Source: Nioella sp. MMSF_3534
GTDB taxonomy: Bacteria > Pseudomonadota > Alphaproteobacteria > Rhodobacterales > Rhodobacteraceae
Length of the DNA stretch: 64,000 nt
Direction: 5' to 3'
Assembly: GCF_030732985.1 (NCBI RefSeq)
Contig: NZ_JASHJX010000008.1
Coordinates: 35,967-99,966 of the forward strand
The notes below the pieces were generated by a model. It was not told the DNA's origin. It saw only the letters and a program-made list of their open reading frames with translations, and did not search any database. Below, piece after piece: positions 42,932-52,475 of the stretch; position 1 is the stretch's first letter; every line of letters begins with the position of its first letter. Made by a program: the position numbers and the translations under genes.

Positions 42932-43999
42932 ATGAAGACTCATGCATCTGCTTTTGTTGATGATTTCAATGACCCGCTCGTCACCATCGAGGAGGATGGA
43001 GAAGCTCACGAAGAGGATCTCTGGTTTCTGCCGGGACCACTCGAAGAAGAACCGGATGATTTGCCTCCCGGGCGACGGGCAGAACCGCCCGACACTGCTG
43101 TCATCAAAGACTGGGCAAAGGCAGAAGGCTTTCACGCTGCGCGACTGGCACGGGTTGCTGGACGCTTGGGCGCTCTGGATGACCGGCTGCTGCGCGGCCC
43201 GGAAGGCTGGCGGCACCGACTCGCTCTTGTCGAAGCAGCGGACCTTAGCTGGTTCGCAGGGGATCGGGTGAGTTCTGATCGTCTGGCGCTCTGGATATCG
43301 ATGCGGCTGTCAGGTGCACAGGATGACCCAAATGCACTGGCAAGAGTTGGATGGGCTGTTCGGCGCCTGACAGGCGGTCCCGGACCAAAAAGTGACTTGG
43401 CGGCCTTCCTGGATCGCCGCGATCCCGAGAACATTGAAGACAGCGCTGAACGTTTCGAGGATCGCGCGGGTGGATGGCTGGACGTAATGACAGCCGCAGC
43501 CGATCTACACCCAATCACGAGGGCTTGCATGGGGTTTCATCTCTGGAGTCTGGCGGGCCTCGGACAGCACGGCGACCTGATGGAAGCCGCCGTCACGGCG
43601 TCCAGGATCGCGGCCGGCGACAGAAACGGCGCCGTCTTCGCACCGTTGGCTATGGGCGGGGCAGGGGGGTTGCGAGGATCGGGCTTGCCACCCGAACGAT
43701 TGGTCCGCTGGTTGGATGGGATGAACAGCGCAATTCTAACGGCGATGCGTCATCTAGATGATACCCAGACATGGGTTGCCCGGGCGGAAGTAGCCATGTC
43801 TCAGCTTTCCGGACGAACTTCGGCCGCTCTTCGTTCGGTGTTGACAGAGTGGCCTTTGGTGTCAGCCCCGATGGCAGAGGCTATAACAGGCGCAAGTCGT
43901 GCGGCGGTTCAAAGGAACCTCGCCTGGATGGAAGAGAGAGACCTGCTCCGAGAAGTGACCAAACAGGGACGCTTCAGAATGTGGCGGATCAAGAACTAG
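42932..43999 (+). CDS. DUF1612-like HTH protein (RHE_PE00001 family)
   Basis: 355 residues. The acidic N-terminus (about 1-60) is followed by a helical region and a C-terminal winged helix: AMAEAITGASRAAVQRNLAW, then EERDLLREVTKQGRFRMWRI. This C-terminal pattern is that of a plasmid family in rhizobia and Rhodobacterales, with no proven role. The inverted repeat overlapping its start could be its own operator. Confidence 0.7.
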   Translation: MKTHASAFVDDFNDPLVTIEEDGEAHEEDLWFLPGPLEEEPDDLPPGRRAEPPDTAVIKDWAKAEGFHAARLARVAGRLGALDDRLLRGPEGWRHRLALVEAADLSWFAGDRVSSDRLALWISMRLSGAQDDPNALARVGWAVRRLTGGPGPKSDLAAFLDRRDPENIEDSAERFEDRAGGWLDVMTAAADLHPITRACMGFHLWSLAGLGQHGDLMEAAVTASRIAAGDRNGAVFAPLAMGGAGGLRGSGLPPERLVRWLDGMNSAILTAMRHLDDTQTWVARAEVAMSQLSGRTSAALRSVLTEWPLVSAPMAEAITGASRAAVQRNLAWMEERDLLREVTKQGRFRMWRIKN

Positions 44000-44175
44000 T
44001 TGTTGAGTCCCGGTATCTCCGTGACGGCTAACCACAATCCTGCATACACGTTGACCGATCGGGGGCGGGTTCACACTTTTTGTCGGCACGGTTGAGATGC
44101 CAATCGTTGACACGACGCCCGTCATCCCGCCTTCCGACCCCCGGCCAGAGGCCTGAAGCTCTCAGTTCTGGAAAC

Positions 44176-44340
44176 TCACGCTGCTTGCCGTGACAGTATC
44201 GCCCCGTGCGGCAGGTCACCTGTCTCGACATACCGCCAAAGCACCACGGCCAATTTACGGGCCAGCGCCACCAGCATCACGCGGCGCACGCGCTGACCCT
44301 GCCCCCGGGTGCGTTGCCCATACCACTGCGCCAAGGCCGT
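44176..44340 (-). pseudogene. IS110-family transposase, C-terminal remnant
   Basis: On minus, the end of an IS110-type transposase is readable: TALAQWYGQRTRGQGQRVRR, VMLVALARKLAVVLWRYVET, then GDLPHGA. The rest of the element is missing; it abuts the IS3 remnant at about 44330. Confidence 0.6.
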
Positions 44341-44800
44341 CTGGGGTTTCTCTACCTGGTTGCCATCATGGACTGGTTCACCCGCAAGGTGCTGGCCTGG
44401 CGCATCTCGAACACGCTCGAAGCCGACTTTTGCGTCGAGGCGCTGAACGAGGCGGTCCACCGCTTCGGCCCGCCCGAGATCATGAATACCGTCCAGGGGT
44501 CGCAGTTCACGTCCTTCGCCTGGACCGACCGGCTGAAACGGATCGGCACCCGGATCTCGATGGACGGCAAGGGCCGGTGACTCGACAACATCTTCATCGA
44601 ACGGCTCTGGCGGTCCCTGAAGTATGAGTGCGTCTACCTCCACGCTTGGGAGACCGGTTCGCAGGCCAAGGCCGGCGTTGGCCGATGGATCACCTTCTAC
44701 AACCACCAGCGGCCCCACGCCGCCCATGGCGGACAGCCGCCCGCCGTGGTCTACTTCAACCAGATCGAAACCGACCGGCAGGGGCAGAGAGTAGCTTAAA
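44330..44800 (+). pseudogene. IS3-family OrfB remnant with in-frame stop
   Basis: Readable sequence GFLYLVAIMDWFTRKVLAWR, ADFCVEALNEAVHRFGPPEI, then RISMDGKGR, a TGA at 44578-44580, and on through DNIFIERLWRSLKYECVYLH and YNHQRPHAAHGGQPP. The N-terminal half is missing. The element end AACTGTCCAAG is still seen near 44813. It truncates the transporter gene that follows. Confidence 0.8.
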
Positions 44801-44835
44801 TTATCCCGGAAACTGTCCAAGCGACGGGGAGTAGC

Positions 44836-45594
44836 TCAGTTGCCACGGCGCTGGTTATCATTGCCATGAACGCCGACAAGATCGGCTGGGCCTTCGGACA
44901 GATTTTTGAGGGTGCCTTCACAGGCGTTGGCGTTGCCGGCGGGATCACGGGCGCACTGATCCAGGGGTTCCGCCGCGCTGCGTTCTCAAACGAGGCTGGG
45001 GTCGGCTCAGCCGCTATCGCGCACGCAGCCGTCCGCACCAAGGAACCCATCACGGAGGGGTGCGTTTCGCTTCTTGAGCCCTTTATCGACACAGTGCTGG
45101 TGTGCACCATGACTGCGCTGGTGATCATTATTACCGGGCAACTCGCATTCGACGCGACCGCTGGAGTGTATTTGCTGAACGATGCGAGAACCGCCATCCG
45201 CACACTTTTAGGGGAAACGGGCGTGGCTTTGACGTCGACAGCGTTCTCGACGTCGTTTGGATGGTTTCGGTATATTCTGTCTCTGGCTGTGATCCTCTTC
45301 GCGTTCTCCACCATGATTTCCTGGTCCTACTACGGGCTGAAGGCATGGACCTATCTGTTCGGAGGAGGAAAAGTGACCAGCCTGATCTTCAAACTGGTGT
45401 TCTGCGTCTTCGTCGTGATTGGCGCCTCTGCCAACCTTGGCCCAGTGATTGACTTCTCGGATGCAGCCCTCTTCTCGATGGCCGTCGTGAATATCTTTGC
45501 CCTGTATCTGCTGATGCCAATCGTGAAACGCGAACTCTCATCCTGTCTGAGGCGGCTACGCTCGGGGGAAATCCAGCGCACCGATAGCGTCTGA
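44836..45594 (+). pseudogene. Alanine/glycine:sodium symporter (AGCS), C-terminal half
   Basis: About 250 residues remain of a protein usually 450-550 long. Family blocks are clear: FEGAFTGVGVAGGITGALIQ, GFRRAAFSNEAGVGSAAIAH, AAVRTKEPITEGCVSLLEPF, and SYYGLKAWTYLFGG. Several transmembrane helices follow. The N-terminal half was removed where the IS remnant joins (about 44830). An internal ATG at 44866 exists but the product would lack half the transporter. Confidence 0.88.
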
Positions 45595-45842
45595 GCCTCA
45601 AGTTTCAGCTCCTGAACGGACCAACATCCCCGGCGAAGATTGTCCGGGGATGTCTTCTTTGAGCCACGGCCACGTGAGAGCCTCGGATAGCTCAGACGGG
45701 GCTTCTTCTCGGTTCGGAACACCGAAGGTCCATGATATTCTGACATGCCCTCCCACCGACACGATAGCGGAATAGCCAATTGCTATATTGGAATCTTGAA
45801 GCTGACGGATTAGTCTTCCCGATAACGTCATGGAGGCAAGGT

Positions 45843-46409
45843 TTGAACAAGAATGTGGAGATCGCCTCACGTTTGGCGGCAAGACTAAAGGATGAGCGAA
45901 CCGCGAAAGGTCTCAGCCTGGATGCGTTGGCGAAGTTGTCAGGCGTGTCCCGCTCGATGCTTAGCCAGATCGAGCGGGGCGAAAGCAGCCCGACCGTCGC
46001 CAGCTTGTGGAACTTGACCAGAGCGCTGAACGTAGACTTCGCAGCGCTCCTGGACGATGAGGAAGAGCACGCCCCCACGATCCGCGAAGTCATGAGCGCG
46101 GAAAACACGCCCGTTATCAGAAACCGCTCGGCAGGGTGCGAGATTCGCATACTCAGCGCTTCGGACGAGGTGGGCGGCACAGAGGTCTACGATATTCGGT
46201 TCGAACAGGGAGCATCGCTGGACAGCACGCCACACAAGTCAGGCTGCGTCGAGAGCCTGACGTCTTTGAACGGCGATCTGACTGTTACCTCCGGCGACTC
46301 CGCCGCGAACATCTCGACGGGCGATACGATCCGGTACGCAGCCGATGTTGACCACTCGATCACGGCCTCTTCATCGGCCCGGGCGCTCCTGATCGTGAAG
46401 AACGCATGA
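45843..46409 (+). CDS. XRE-family regulator with cupin domain
   Basis: 188 residues from a TTG at 45843 with GGAGG 7 bases upstream. N-terminal HTH (LDALAKLSGVSRSMLSQIER, GESSPTVASLWNLTRALNVD) followed by a small cupin (HKSGCVESLTSLNGDLTVTS, GDSAANISTGDTIRYAADVD). Such proteins sense small metabolites. It directly precedes kbl-tdh in the same direction and is the likely local regulator of threonine breakdown. Confidence 0.85.
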   Translation: MNKNVEIASRLAARLKDERTAKGLSLDALAKLSGVSRSMLSQIERGESSPTVASLWNLTRALNVDFAALLDDEEEHAPTIREVMSAENTPVIRNRSAGCEIRILSASDEVGGTEVYDIRFEQGASLDSTPHKSGCVESLTSLNGDLTVTSGDSAANISTGDTIRYAADVDHSITASSSARALLIVKNA

Positions 46410-46489
46410 TTCCTGTGTAGCGGAAGGATTCCGTCATATTGACATTTCGACTGTTTAACGGATATTAATCCGTCAAACCGGAGGTTGCT

Positions 46490-47683
46490 GTGACTCAATC
46501 ATACCTAGACAGGCTCTCTGTCACACTCGACCAAATCAAGGCCGATGGCCTCTACAAGCACGAACGGAGCATCAGCTCCCCGCAAGCGGGCAGAATTAAT
46601 GTGGAGCAGACGGACCGTCAGGTCATCAACCTCTGTGCCAACAATTACCTGGGGCTGGCGAACCATCCCCGGCTGATCGCAGCCTCCAAAAGCGCCATGG
46701 ACCACTACGGTTATGGCATGGCGTCCGTACGCTTCATTTGCGGCACTCAGGACATCCACCGGGATCTTAAACAGGCCCTGGCTCAGTTCCTCGGCAAGGA
46801 TGATTCCATTCTGTTCGCTTCGTGTTTTGACGCGAACGGCGGGGTGTTCGAGCCTCTTCTCGGCCCCGAAGACGCGATCATATCCGACAGCCTGAATCAT
46901 GCGTCGATCATCGACGGGATCAGGCTGTGCAAGGCACGGCGATATCGCTACGCCAACAACGACATGGCCGGCCTCGAGGCGAAGCTTCAGGAAGCTCATG
47001 ACTTTGGCACCCGGACCATGATGATCGCGACAGATGGCGTCTTCTCGATGGATGGCACGCTGGCACGGCTGCCAGAGATCACCAAGCTGGCGCGAAAGTA
47101 CGGGGCGCTCGTCATGGTCGACGACTGCCATGCGACTGGCTTCATGGGGCCACACGGCGCGGGCACACCAGCCCATTTCGGCGTCGATGTGGACATCCTC
47201 TCAGGCACACTCGGCAAAGCGCTCGGCGGTGCTGTCGGTGGATACATCGCAGGACCCCAGCCTGTAATCGACCTGCTCCGCCAACGCGCACGCCCCTACC
47301 TGTTCTCGAATTCGCTTCCCCCTGCCGTGGTCAGCGCGGCCCTCGAAGCTCTGACCCTCGTTGCCGAGGGCGATGATTTGCGGGCACGGCTGTTTGAGAA
47401 TGCTGCCTATTGGCGGGCAGGACTGACAGACCTCGGATTTGATTTGCTGCCGGGCGAGCATCCTATCATCCCCATCATGCTTGGCGACGCGCGGCTCGCG
47501 CAAGAGATGGCCTCAAGGCTGTACGAGCTCGGCGTGTATGTTGCCGGCTTCTTCTTCCCCGTCGTGCCACAGGGGCAGGCTCGCATTCGGACACAGATGA
47601 ACGCAGCGCTGACGAAAGAAGACCTGGATACTGCCCTGGCCGCATTCGCGACGGCGGGCCGAGAGATTGGTGTTATCAAATGA
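46490..47683 (+). CDS. kbl: Glycine C-acetyltransferase (2-amino-3-ketobutyrate CoA ligase)
   Basis: 397 residues, GTG start. PLP enzyme that splits 2-amino-3-oxobutanoate with CoA into glycine and acetyl-CoA. Family blocks: [60 protein letters not shown] and [20 protein letters not shown], the last with the PLP lysine. It overlaps tdh by 4 bases; together they convert threonine to glycine and acetyl-CoA. Confidence 0.97.
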   Translation: MTQSYLDRLSVTLDQIKADGLYKHERSISSPQAGRINVEQTDRQVINLCANNYLGLANHPRLIAASKSAMDHYGYGMASVRFICGTQDIHRDLKQALAQFLGKDDSILFASCFDANGGVFEPLLGPEDAIISDSLNHASIIDGIRLCKARRYRYANNDMAGLEAKLQEAHDFGTRTMMIATDGVFSMDGTLARLPEITKLARKYGALVMVDDCHATGFMGPHGAGTPAHFGVDVDILSGTLGKALGGAVGGYIAGPQPVIDLLRQRARPYLFSNSLPPAVVSAALEALTLVAEGDDLRARLFENAAYWRAGLTDLGFDLLPGEHPIIPIMLGDARLAQEMASRLYELGVYVAGFFFPVVPQGQARIRTQMNAALTKEDLDTALAAFATAGREIGVIK

Positions 47684-48720
47684 GCGGACACATGAAATGC
47701 CTGGTCAAATCCAAAGCTGAGAAGGGTCTTTGGATGGAAACGCGCCCGATCCCGACCATCGGGCCGGATGATGTTCTGATCAAGGTTCGAAAGACAGGTA
47801 TTTGCGGGACTGATGTGCATATCTGGAACTGGGATGCCTGGTCGCAGAAGACCGTTCCTGTTGGCCTGATCACCGGTCACGAATTCGCCGGTGAGATCGT
47901 GGAGCTCGGGCGCAACGTCGAAGACCTCAAAGTCGGGCAACGATGCTCGGGGGAAGGCCACCTGATCGGAAAGGTCTCCCGCCAAAGCCGCTCCGGCCGG
48001 TTTCATCTGGACCCTGAAACAAAAGGGATTGGCGTCAACGTCGATGGCGCATTCGCCAAATACCTGTGTCTGCCAGCTTTCAACGTTGTGCCATTGCCGG
48101 ACGCGATCCCGGATGAGATCGGGGCGATTCTGGACCCGTTGGGCAATGCAGTCCACACGGCCCTGAGCTTTGATCTGATCGGGGAGGATGTACTGATCAC
48201 TGGCGCTGGTCCGATCGGTATCATGGCCGCGGCCGTATGCCAGCATGTGGGCGCACGTCATGTTGTGATAACCGATGTCAATCAGGACCGGCTCGACCTG
48301 GCCAGGAAAGTAACCGATGTCATTGCGGTCAATGTCGCCAACACGGACCTGCGCGAGGTCATGGGCCAGCTCGGAATGAAGCAGGGGTTCGATGTGGGCC
48401 TTGAAATGTCCGGGAACTCTGCCGCATTCGACCAGATGGTCGACGCGATGGTCATGGGCGGACGGATTGGAATTCTTGGAATTCCACCGGGGAAATCTCA
48501 GGTCGATTGGAGTCGCATCGTGTTCCGGTCGTTGACGTTGAAAGGCATCTATGGCCGCGAAATTTTCGAAACATGGTACAAGATGATCGCCATGCTGGAA
48601 GATGGCCTGAAGATTTCCGACGTGATCACGCACCGTTTTCCCGTCGATGATTTTGAGCAGGGCTTTGAGGCCATGCTCTCGGGAAAATCCGGTAAAGCTG
48701 TCTTGGACTGGGAGGCCTGA
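47680..48720 (+). CDS. tdh: L-threonine 3-dehydrogenase
   Basis: 346 residues. Zinc-dependent medium-chain dehydrogenase oxidising L-threonine to 2-amino-3-oxobutanoate with NAD+. Seen: [40 protein letters not shown], the nucleotide-binding [20 protein letters not shown] and [17 protein letters not shown]. Coupled to kbl by an ATGA overlap. Confidence 0.97.
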   Translation: MSGHMKCLVKSKAEKGLWMETRPIPTIGPDDVLIKVRKTGICGTDVHIWNWDAWSQKTVPVGLITGHEFAGEIVELGRNVEDLKVGQRCSGEGHLIGKVSRQSRSGRFHLDPETKGIGVNVDGAFAKYLCLPAFNVVPLPDAIPDEIGAILDPLGNAVHTALSFDLIGEDVLITGAGPIGIMAAAVCQHVGARHVVITDVNQDRLDLARKVTDVIAVNVANTDLREVMGQLGMKQGFDVGLEMSGNSAAFDQMVDAMVMGGRIGILGIPPGKSQVDWSRIVFRSLTLKGIYGREIFETWYKMIAMLEDGLKISDVITHRFPVDDFEQGFEAMLSGKSGKAVLDWEA

Positions 48721-48723
48721 GTC

Positions 48724-49002
48724 ATGAGATATATTTCCACACGCGGGCAGGCACCGACCCTCACCTTCAAAGATGCTCTTCTCAAGGGGCTGGCGGAGGA
48801 CGGCGGCCTCTACGTTCCCGAGGCGTGGCCGCGTCTGACCGAAGAAACCATCAGGGCTTTCCGCGGTAAGCCCTATGCAGAGGTGGCCTTCACGGTGATG
48901 GCACCTTTCGTCGATGGCGAGATCGAGGATGATACTCTGCGTGCGTTGATTCAGGACGCCTATGCCACCTTCCACCACTCCGCGACGACACCTGTCGCGT
49001 AG
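48724..49002 (+). pseudogene. thrC: Threonine synthase, N-terminal fragment
   Basis: The first 90 or so residues of ThrC: MRYISTRGQAPTLTFKDALL, KGLAEDGGLYVPEAWPRLTE, YAEVAFTVMAPFVDGEI. The gene stops at the left end of the tni transposon (48993); the PLP-binding core is lost and no remainder is found on the other side of the transposon. Confidence 0.9.
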
Positions 49003-49123
49003 CCCTTAATTGTGAGATGAGAAATCCAACGAAATCAACGGCTGTGCTTTGCCCTTAAATATGAGATTTTGCCTTTTATTCCGATATTTTTACCCTTAAC
49101 CCTGCGACAGGGTTCACAGACAT

Positions 49124-50773
49124 GTGCGGCAATTTTCGATGGATGATGATGGCGAAGACTCCGTTGCTGTTGGTGCGGAAGATTCGCGCAGGGCCGCCGT
49201 GCTGCGCCCGCTTGTCCAAGCATATCTTAAAGGAACTGACAGCCTGGAAAGTGGCGTCAATGACGCCGTTTGGGAGCTTGGTGTCAGCAGGGCGACGGTC
49301 TGGCGCTGGATAAAGCGGCTGGTCGAAGAAGGTGGACGCACCAGTGCCCTGGCTCCGCGGAAACGGGGCCGGCCAGTCGGTACGGCCTTGATATCAAGCA
49401 AGGTCGAAGCGGTGATCGAAGAACATCTTCGCCGTTATTTCTTGCGCCGGGAGCGTTCGAGCCTGTCGCGCGTCGTGACAGAAATCCGTAGCGCGTGCTG
49501 GCAACAGGGCTTGCAGGCGCCGACACGGCGGACGGTTCAGCGTCGTCTGGATGCGATGGATGCCCGCGAAGTTGCAAAGGCACGAGAGGGAGCAAAGGCT
49601 GCCCGCCAGAAATTTGCGGCCGTCATCGGCGAGAACAAGGCCAGTGTGCCACTGGAGATCATACAAATTGATCATACGCCGGCGGACATCATTCTTGTCG
49701 ATAGCTTTGAACGCCAACCAATTGGGCGGCCTTGGGTCACCCTGGCGATCGACATCGCAACGCGGATGGTAACCGGATACTACACTTCTCTCGAGGCGCC
49801 TTCGCGATTGTCAGTAGCGCTTTGCCTGACACAGGCGGTGGCCCCCAAGGCGGAACTTCTGGCGGAATTGGCGTGCAATATTCCTTGGCCCGCACAGGGC
49901 AAACCGCTCAGCCTGCACGTCGACAATGGCCGCGATTTCCGGTCGCGGGCCTTTCGTTCGGCATGCGCGGAATGGGGGATCGATCTGGTCTATCGGCCGC
50001 CGGGAAGTCCTCACTTCGGAGGTCACATCGAACGTTTGATCGGGACGATGATGGGGGCCGTCCACCTGTTGCCGGGAACAACGCAATCCTCGATCGCGAC
50101 CAAGGGCGACTATGATGCCGAAGGCATGGCCACGATGACGTTGAGCGAATTCGATCGTTGGTTTGCCCTGGAAATCTGCCGATACAATAACAGCATTCAT
50201 TCAAGTCTTGGCTGCACGCCCGTTGCCAAATGGGAGGCGCTCTCAGCGGAGATGTTGGGCGACATCCCCTTCGAGATGGACGCCTTTCAGGTGAGCTTCC
50301 TGCCGAGCGAACTGCGCAAGGTCAGGCGTGACGGCATCCATCTGTTCCAGATACGGTACTGGTCGGATGCCCTTGCAGGCCACATTGGGCGCGGCGATGG
50401 AAAGGTGGTTGTTCGCTACGATCCTCGCGATATCTCAATGATCTGGGTTGAACTGGAAGATGGCCGATATGTTGAGGCGCGGTACAGAAACCTGGAATTT
50501 CCGCCCGTGTCACTATGGGAATATCGCGAAGCCATGAGGAATGCCCGCGCCCTTGGCAAGTCCGGGTCCAATGAGCTGGTCCTGGCTGAGCTGATCCGAC
50601 AACAACGCCAGATCGAGGCTGAGAGCCGGGGCCTGACGAAGGCCGAACGCCGATCCCGTGAAAGAAAAGGGACATTGGAGGGCACCGACTCGGCTGTCGC
50701 GACAACCGAAGGGCTGCGCCCGATCGATACGGGTGATACATCGCGCCCATTGTTCAAGGTGGAGAGATGGTGA
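49124..50773 (+). CDS. tniA: TniA-type DDE transposase
   Basis: 549 residues from a GTG at 49124, with an ATG at 49139 as the alternative. HTH region (AVWELGVSRATVWRWIKRLV), then the rve core: first aspartate in IIQIDHTPADIILVD, second in LSLHVDNGRDFRSRAFRSAC, glutamate in GSPHFGGHIERLIGTMMGAV. Mu-type C-terminal beta barrel (FLPSELRKVRRDGIHLFQIR). It is the strand-transfer subunit of a TniABQ transposon. Confidence 0.92.
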   Translation: MRQFSMDDDGEDSVAVGAEDSRRAAVLRPLVQAYLKGTDSLESGVNDAVWELGVSRATVWRWIKRLVEEGGRTSALAPRKRGRPVGTALISSKVEAVIEEHLRRYFLRRERSSLSRVVTEIRSACWQQGLQAPTRRTVQRRLDAMDAREVAKAREGAKAARQKFAAVIGENKASVPLEIIQIDHTPADIILVDSFERQPIGRPWVTLAIDIATRMVTGYYTSLEAPSRLSVALCLTQAVAPKAELLAELACNIPWPAQGKPLSLHVDNGRDFRSRAFRSACAEWGIDLVYRPPGSPHFGGHIERLIGTMMGAVHLLPGTTQSSIATKGDYDAEGMATMTLSEFDRWFALEICRYNNSIHSSLGCTPVAKWEALSAEMLGDIPFEMDAFQVSFLPSELRKVRRDGIHLFQIRYWSDALAGHIGRGDGKVVVRYDPRDISMIWVELEDGRYVEARYRNLEFPPVSLWEYREAMRNARALGKSGSNELVLAELIRQQRQIEAESRGLTKAERRSRERKGTLEGTDSAVATTEGLRPIDTGDTSRPLFKVERW

Positions 50774-50774
50774 A

Positions 50775-51656
50775 TTGAGGGCAGGGACAACTGAGGAAGA
50801 CGGTCGGATCGCCCTCATTCAATCAGACATCTGGATCGGCTTTCCGCGGGCCGAACAGGTGTTGGACCGCTTGCGGGGTCTGATCGAAGCGCCACGGCAA
50901 ACCCGTATGCCTAGGCTTCTTGTGCATGGTGCCTCCGGGATCGGCAAGACGATGATCGCCCGAAACCTGTCGCGCAAGTACGCACCAGACTACGATCCTG
51001 CGTCAGGCATTACCCGCACACCGCTGCTGCTTTTGCAAGCGCCGCCTGCGCCTGACGAACGGCGGTTCTACCTGCACATCCTGGCCGCCGTCGGCGCCCC
51101 GGCGACGGCACTGAGCGCCCGCGCTCAAAATGTGGCTTCCCTCGAAGTCCGCGTCATCGCGCTCCTACGCGACCTTGGCCTTCGGATGATCATGATCGAC
51201 GAGGTTCACAACCTCTTGGCCGGGACCCACCGCGAACAGCGCCGCTTTCTCAATGTTCTGCGGTATCTCAGCAATGAACTCGAAGTATCGCTGGTCTGCC
51301 TCGGGGTCAGCGAGGCCGTCGATGCCATCCGTGGTGATATCCAGCTTGCCAGGCGGCTGGACGAACATCACCTGCCAAACTGGCGCGACGATGCCGAGTT
51401 CTCGGACATGATCCAGACACTCATCGCGGCAATGCCCCTCGAGAAAAAATCCAATCTGAAGGTCAAGTCACTCAAGCAGATACTTGCGCTGACCGGCGGG
51501 GTGACCTCGCGCATCTTCGCCCTGATCAAGGATCTTTCCATCGACGCCATTGTCACAGGTGAGGAATGCATGACCGATGACGCGATCGCGAAATGGACGC
51601 CGGTTTGGTCGCGCCATGCGAAAGCCCATCGGCGGCTCGAGAAGTCCGAGGTGTGA
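50775..51656 (+). CDS. tniB: TniB-type transposition ATPase
   Basis: 293 residues from a TTG at 50775, two bases after the tniA stop and following GGAGAG. AAA+ ATPase: Walker A LLVHGASGIGKTMIARNLSR, Walker B MIMIDEVHNLLAGTHREQRR, and LVCLGVSEAVDAIRGDIQLA. Homologous to MuB/TnsC, it would choose target DNA and activate TniA. Confidence 0.92.
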   Translation: MRAGTTEEDGRIALIQSDIWIGFPRAEQVLDRLRGLIEAPRQTRMPRLLVHGASGIGKTMIARNLSRKYAPDYDPASGITRTPLLLLQAPPAPDERRFYLHILAAVGAPATALSARAQNVASLEVRVIALLRDLGLRMIMIDEVHNLLAGTHREQRRFLNVLRYLSNELEVSLVCLGVSEAVDAIRGDIQLARRLDEHHLPNWRDDAEFSDMIQTLIAAMPLEKKSNLKVKSLKQILALTGGVTSRIFALIKDLSIDAIVTGEECMTDDAIAKWTPVWSRHAKAHRRLEKSEV

Positions 51657-52444
51657 AGCCGCACCCGCTGCCAAAGACTGTCGCGCCGCTGCCAGACGAG
51701 TTGTTGTCAGGTTGGTTGTCTCGGCTGGCCGCGGCCAACTACTGTAATGACGCGGAACTGCTGGCTCACATCAAAATCGATACCGCGCATGGCACCGTCT
51801 TGGACTTCGACGTCGACGCAGCTGCGGTGCAGAAGATTGCCAACGCCACACGTATCGACCCAGATATCGTGCGGTCTTTGACCTTTCCGACAAGGACGCC
51901 ACGAGAAGCCTTGCTGACGGCCCAGATACCATTCCAGCATTGCCCGCAATGCGCCCGAGAGGGCCTTTCGCTCAAGCATTGGAGGCGGGCCTGGGCATTT
52001 GACTGCCAAGTTTGCGGGACGAGACTTGTGCAGACCCTTGGCAAATACCGTGAGGAACAAATATCCGGAAAACTGATATTCCGAGCGCGCCGCGGGGCAG
52101 GGATGCTTGAGTGCGCCGCGCGATCACGCGGCCCCAAGCAACTTCGGCGCGCGATGCGAGCGGTCACCTTTGCCATGTCACTGATGAACTGCCACGGGGG
52201 GCCGTTGTTCGCTCTTCAGAGCCACAGACCAGAAGTAAGGCTGTTTTGCCTCGCCGCAATCGCTGCCGCTCGATCTCAGCCCTTGGCTAAGGCAGCCATC
52301 GTCAGCAAAAGCATCGACGACTATGCAAGGGTTGCTCTCTTGCGCGCCTTCGAGAAGGAGCCTCGATTGCTTGCTGCGGTTGATCAAATCGAGCAAAGGC
52401 GCGCGAAAAGCGCCGGCCCCATGACAGCCGCATCTCACAATTAA
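51653..52444 (+). CDS. tniQ: TniQ-family target-selection protein
   Basis: 263 residues from a GTG at 51653 overlapping the tniB stop. TniQ pattern: PDELLSGWLSRLAAAN near the N-terminus and a zinc ribbon FQHCPQCAREGLSLKHWRRA, FDCQVCGTRLV. Its stop codon lies in the inner repeat of the right transposon end. Confidence 0.88.
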   Translation: MKPHPLPKTVAPLPDELLSGWLSRLAAANYCNDAELLAHIKIDTAHGTVLDFDVDAAAVQKIANATRIDPDIVRSLTFPTRTPREALLTAQIPFQHCPQCAREGLSLKHWRRAWAFDCQVCGTRLVQTLGKYREEQISGKLIFRARRGAGMLECAARSRGPKQLRRAMRAVTFAMSLMNCHGGPLFALQSHRPEVRLFCLAAIAAARSQPLAKAAIVSKSIDDYARVALLRAFEKEPRLLAAVDQIEQRRAKSAGPMTAASHN

Positions 52445-52475
52445 GGGCAAAAATTTTCGCCAAACGCGCCCCGTC

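Noticed and set aside
44866..45594. Intact small membrane transporter starting at the ATG 44866
   Set aside because: Family blocks start upstream of this ATG and the first half of AGCS transporters is missing; it is a truncated gene.
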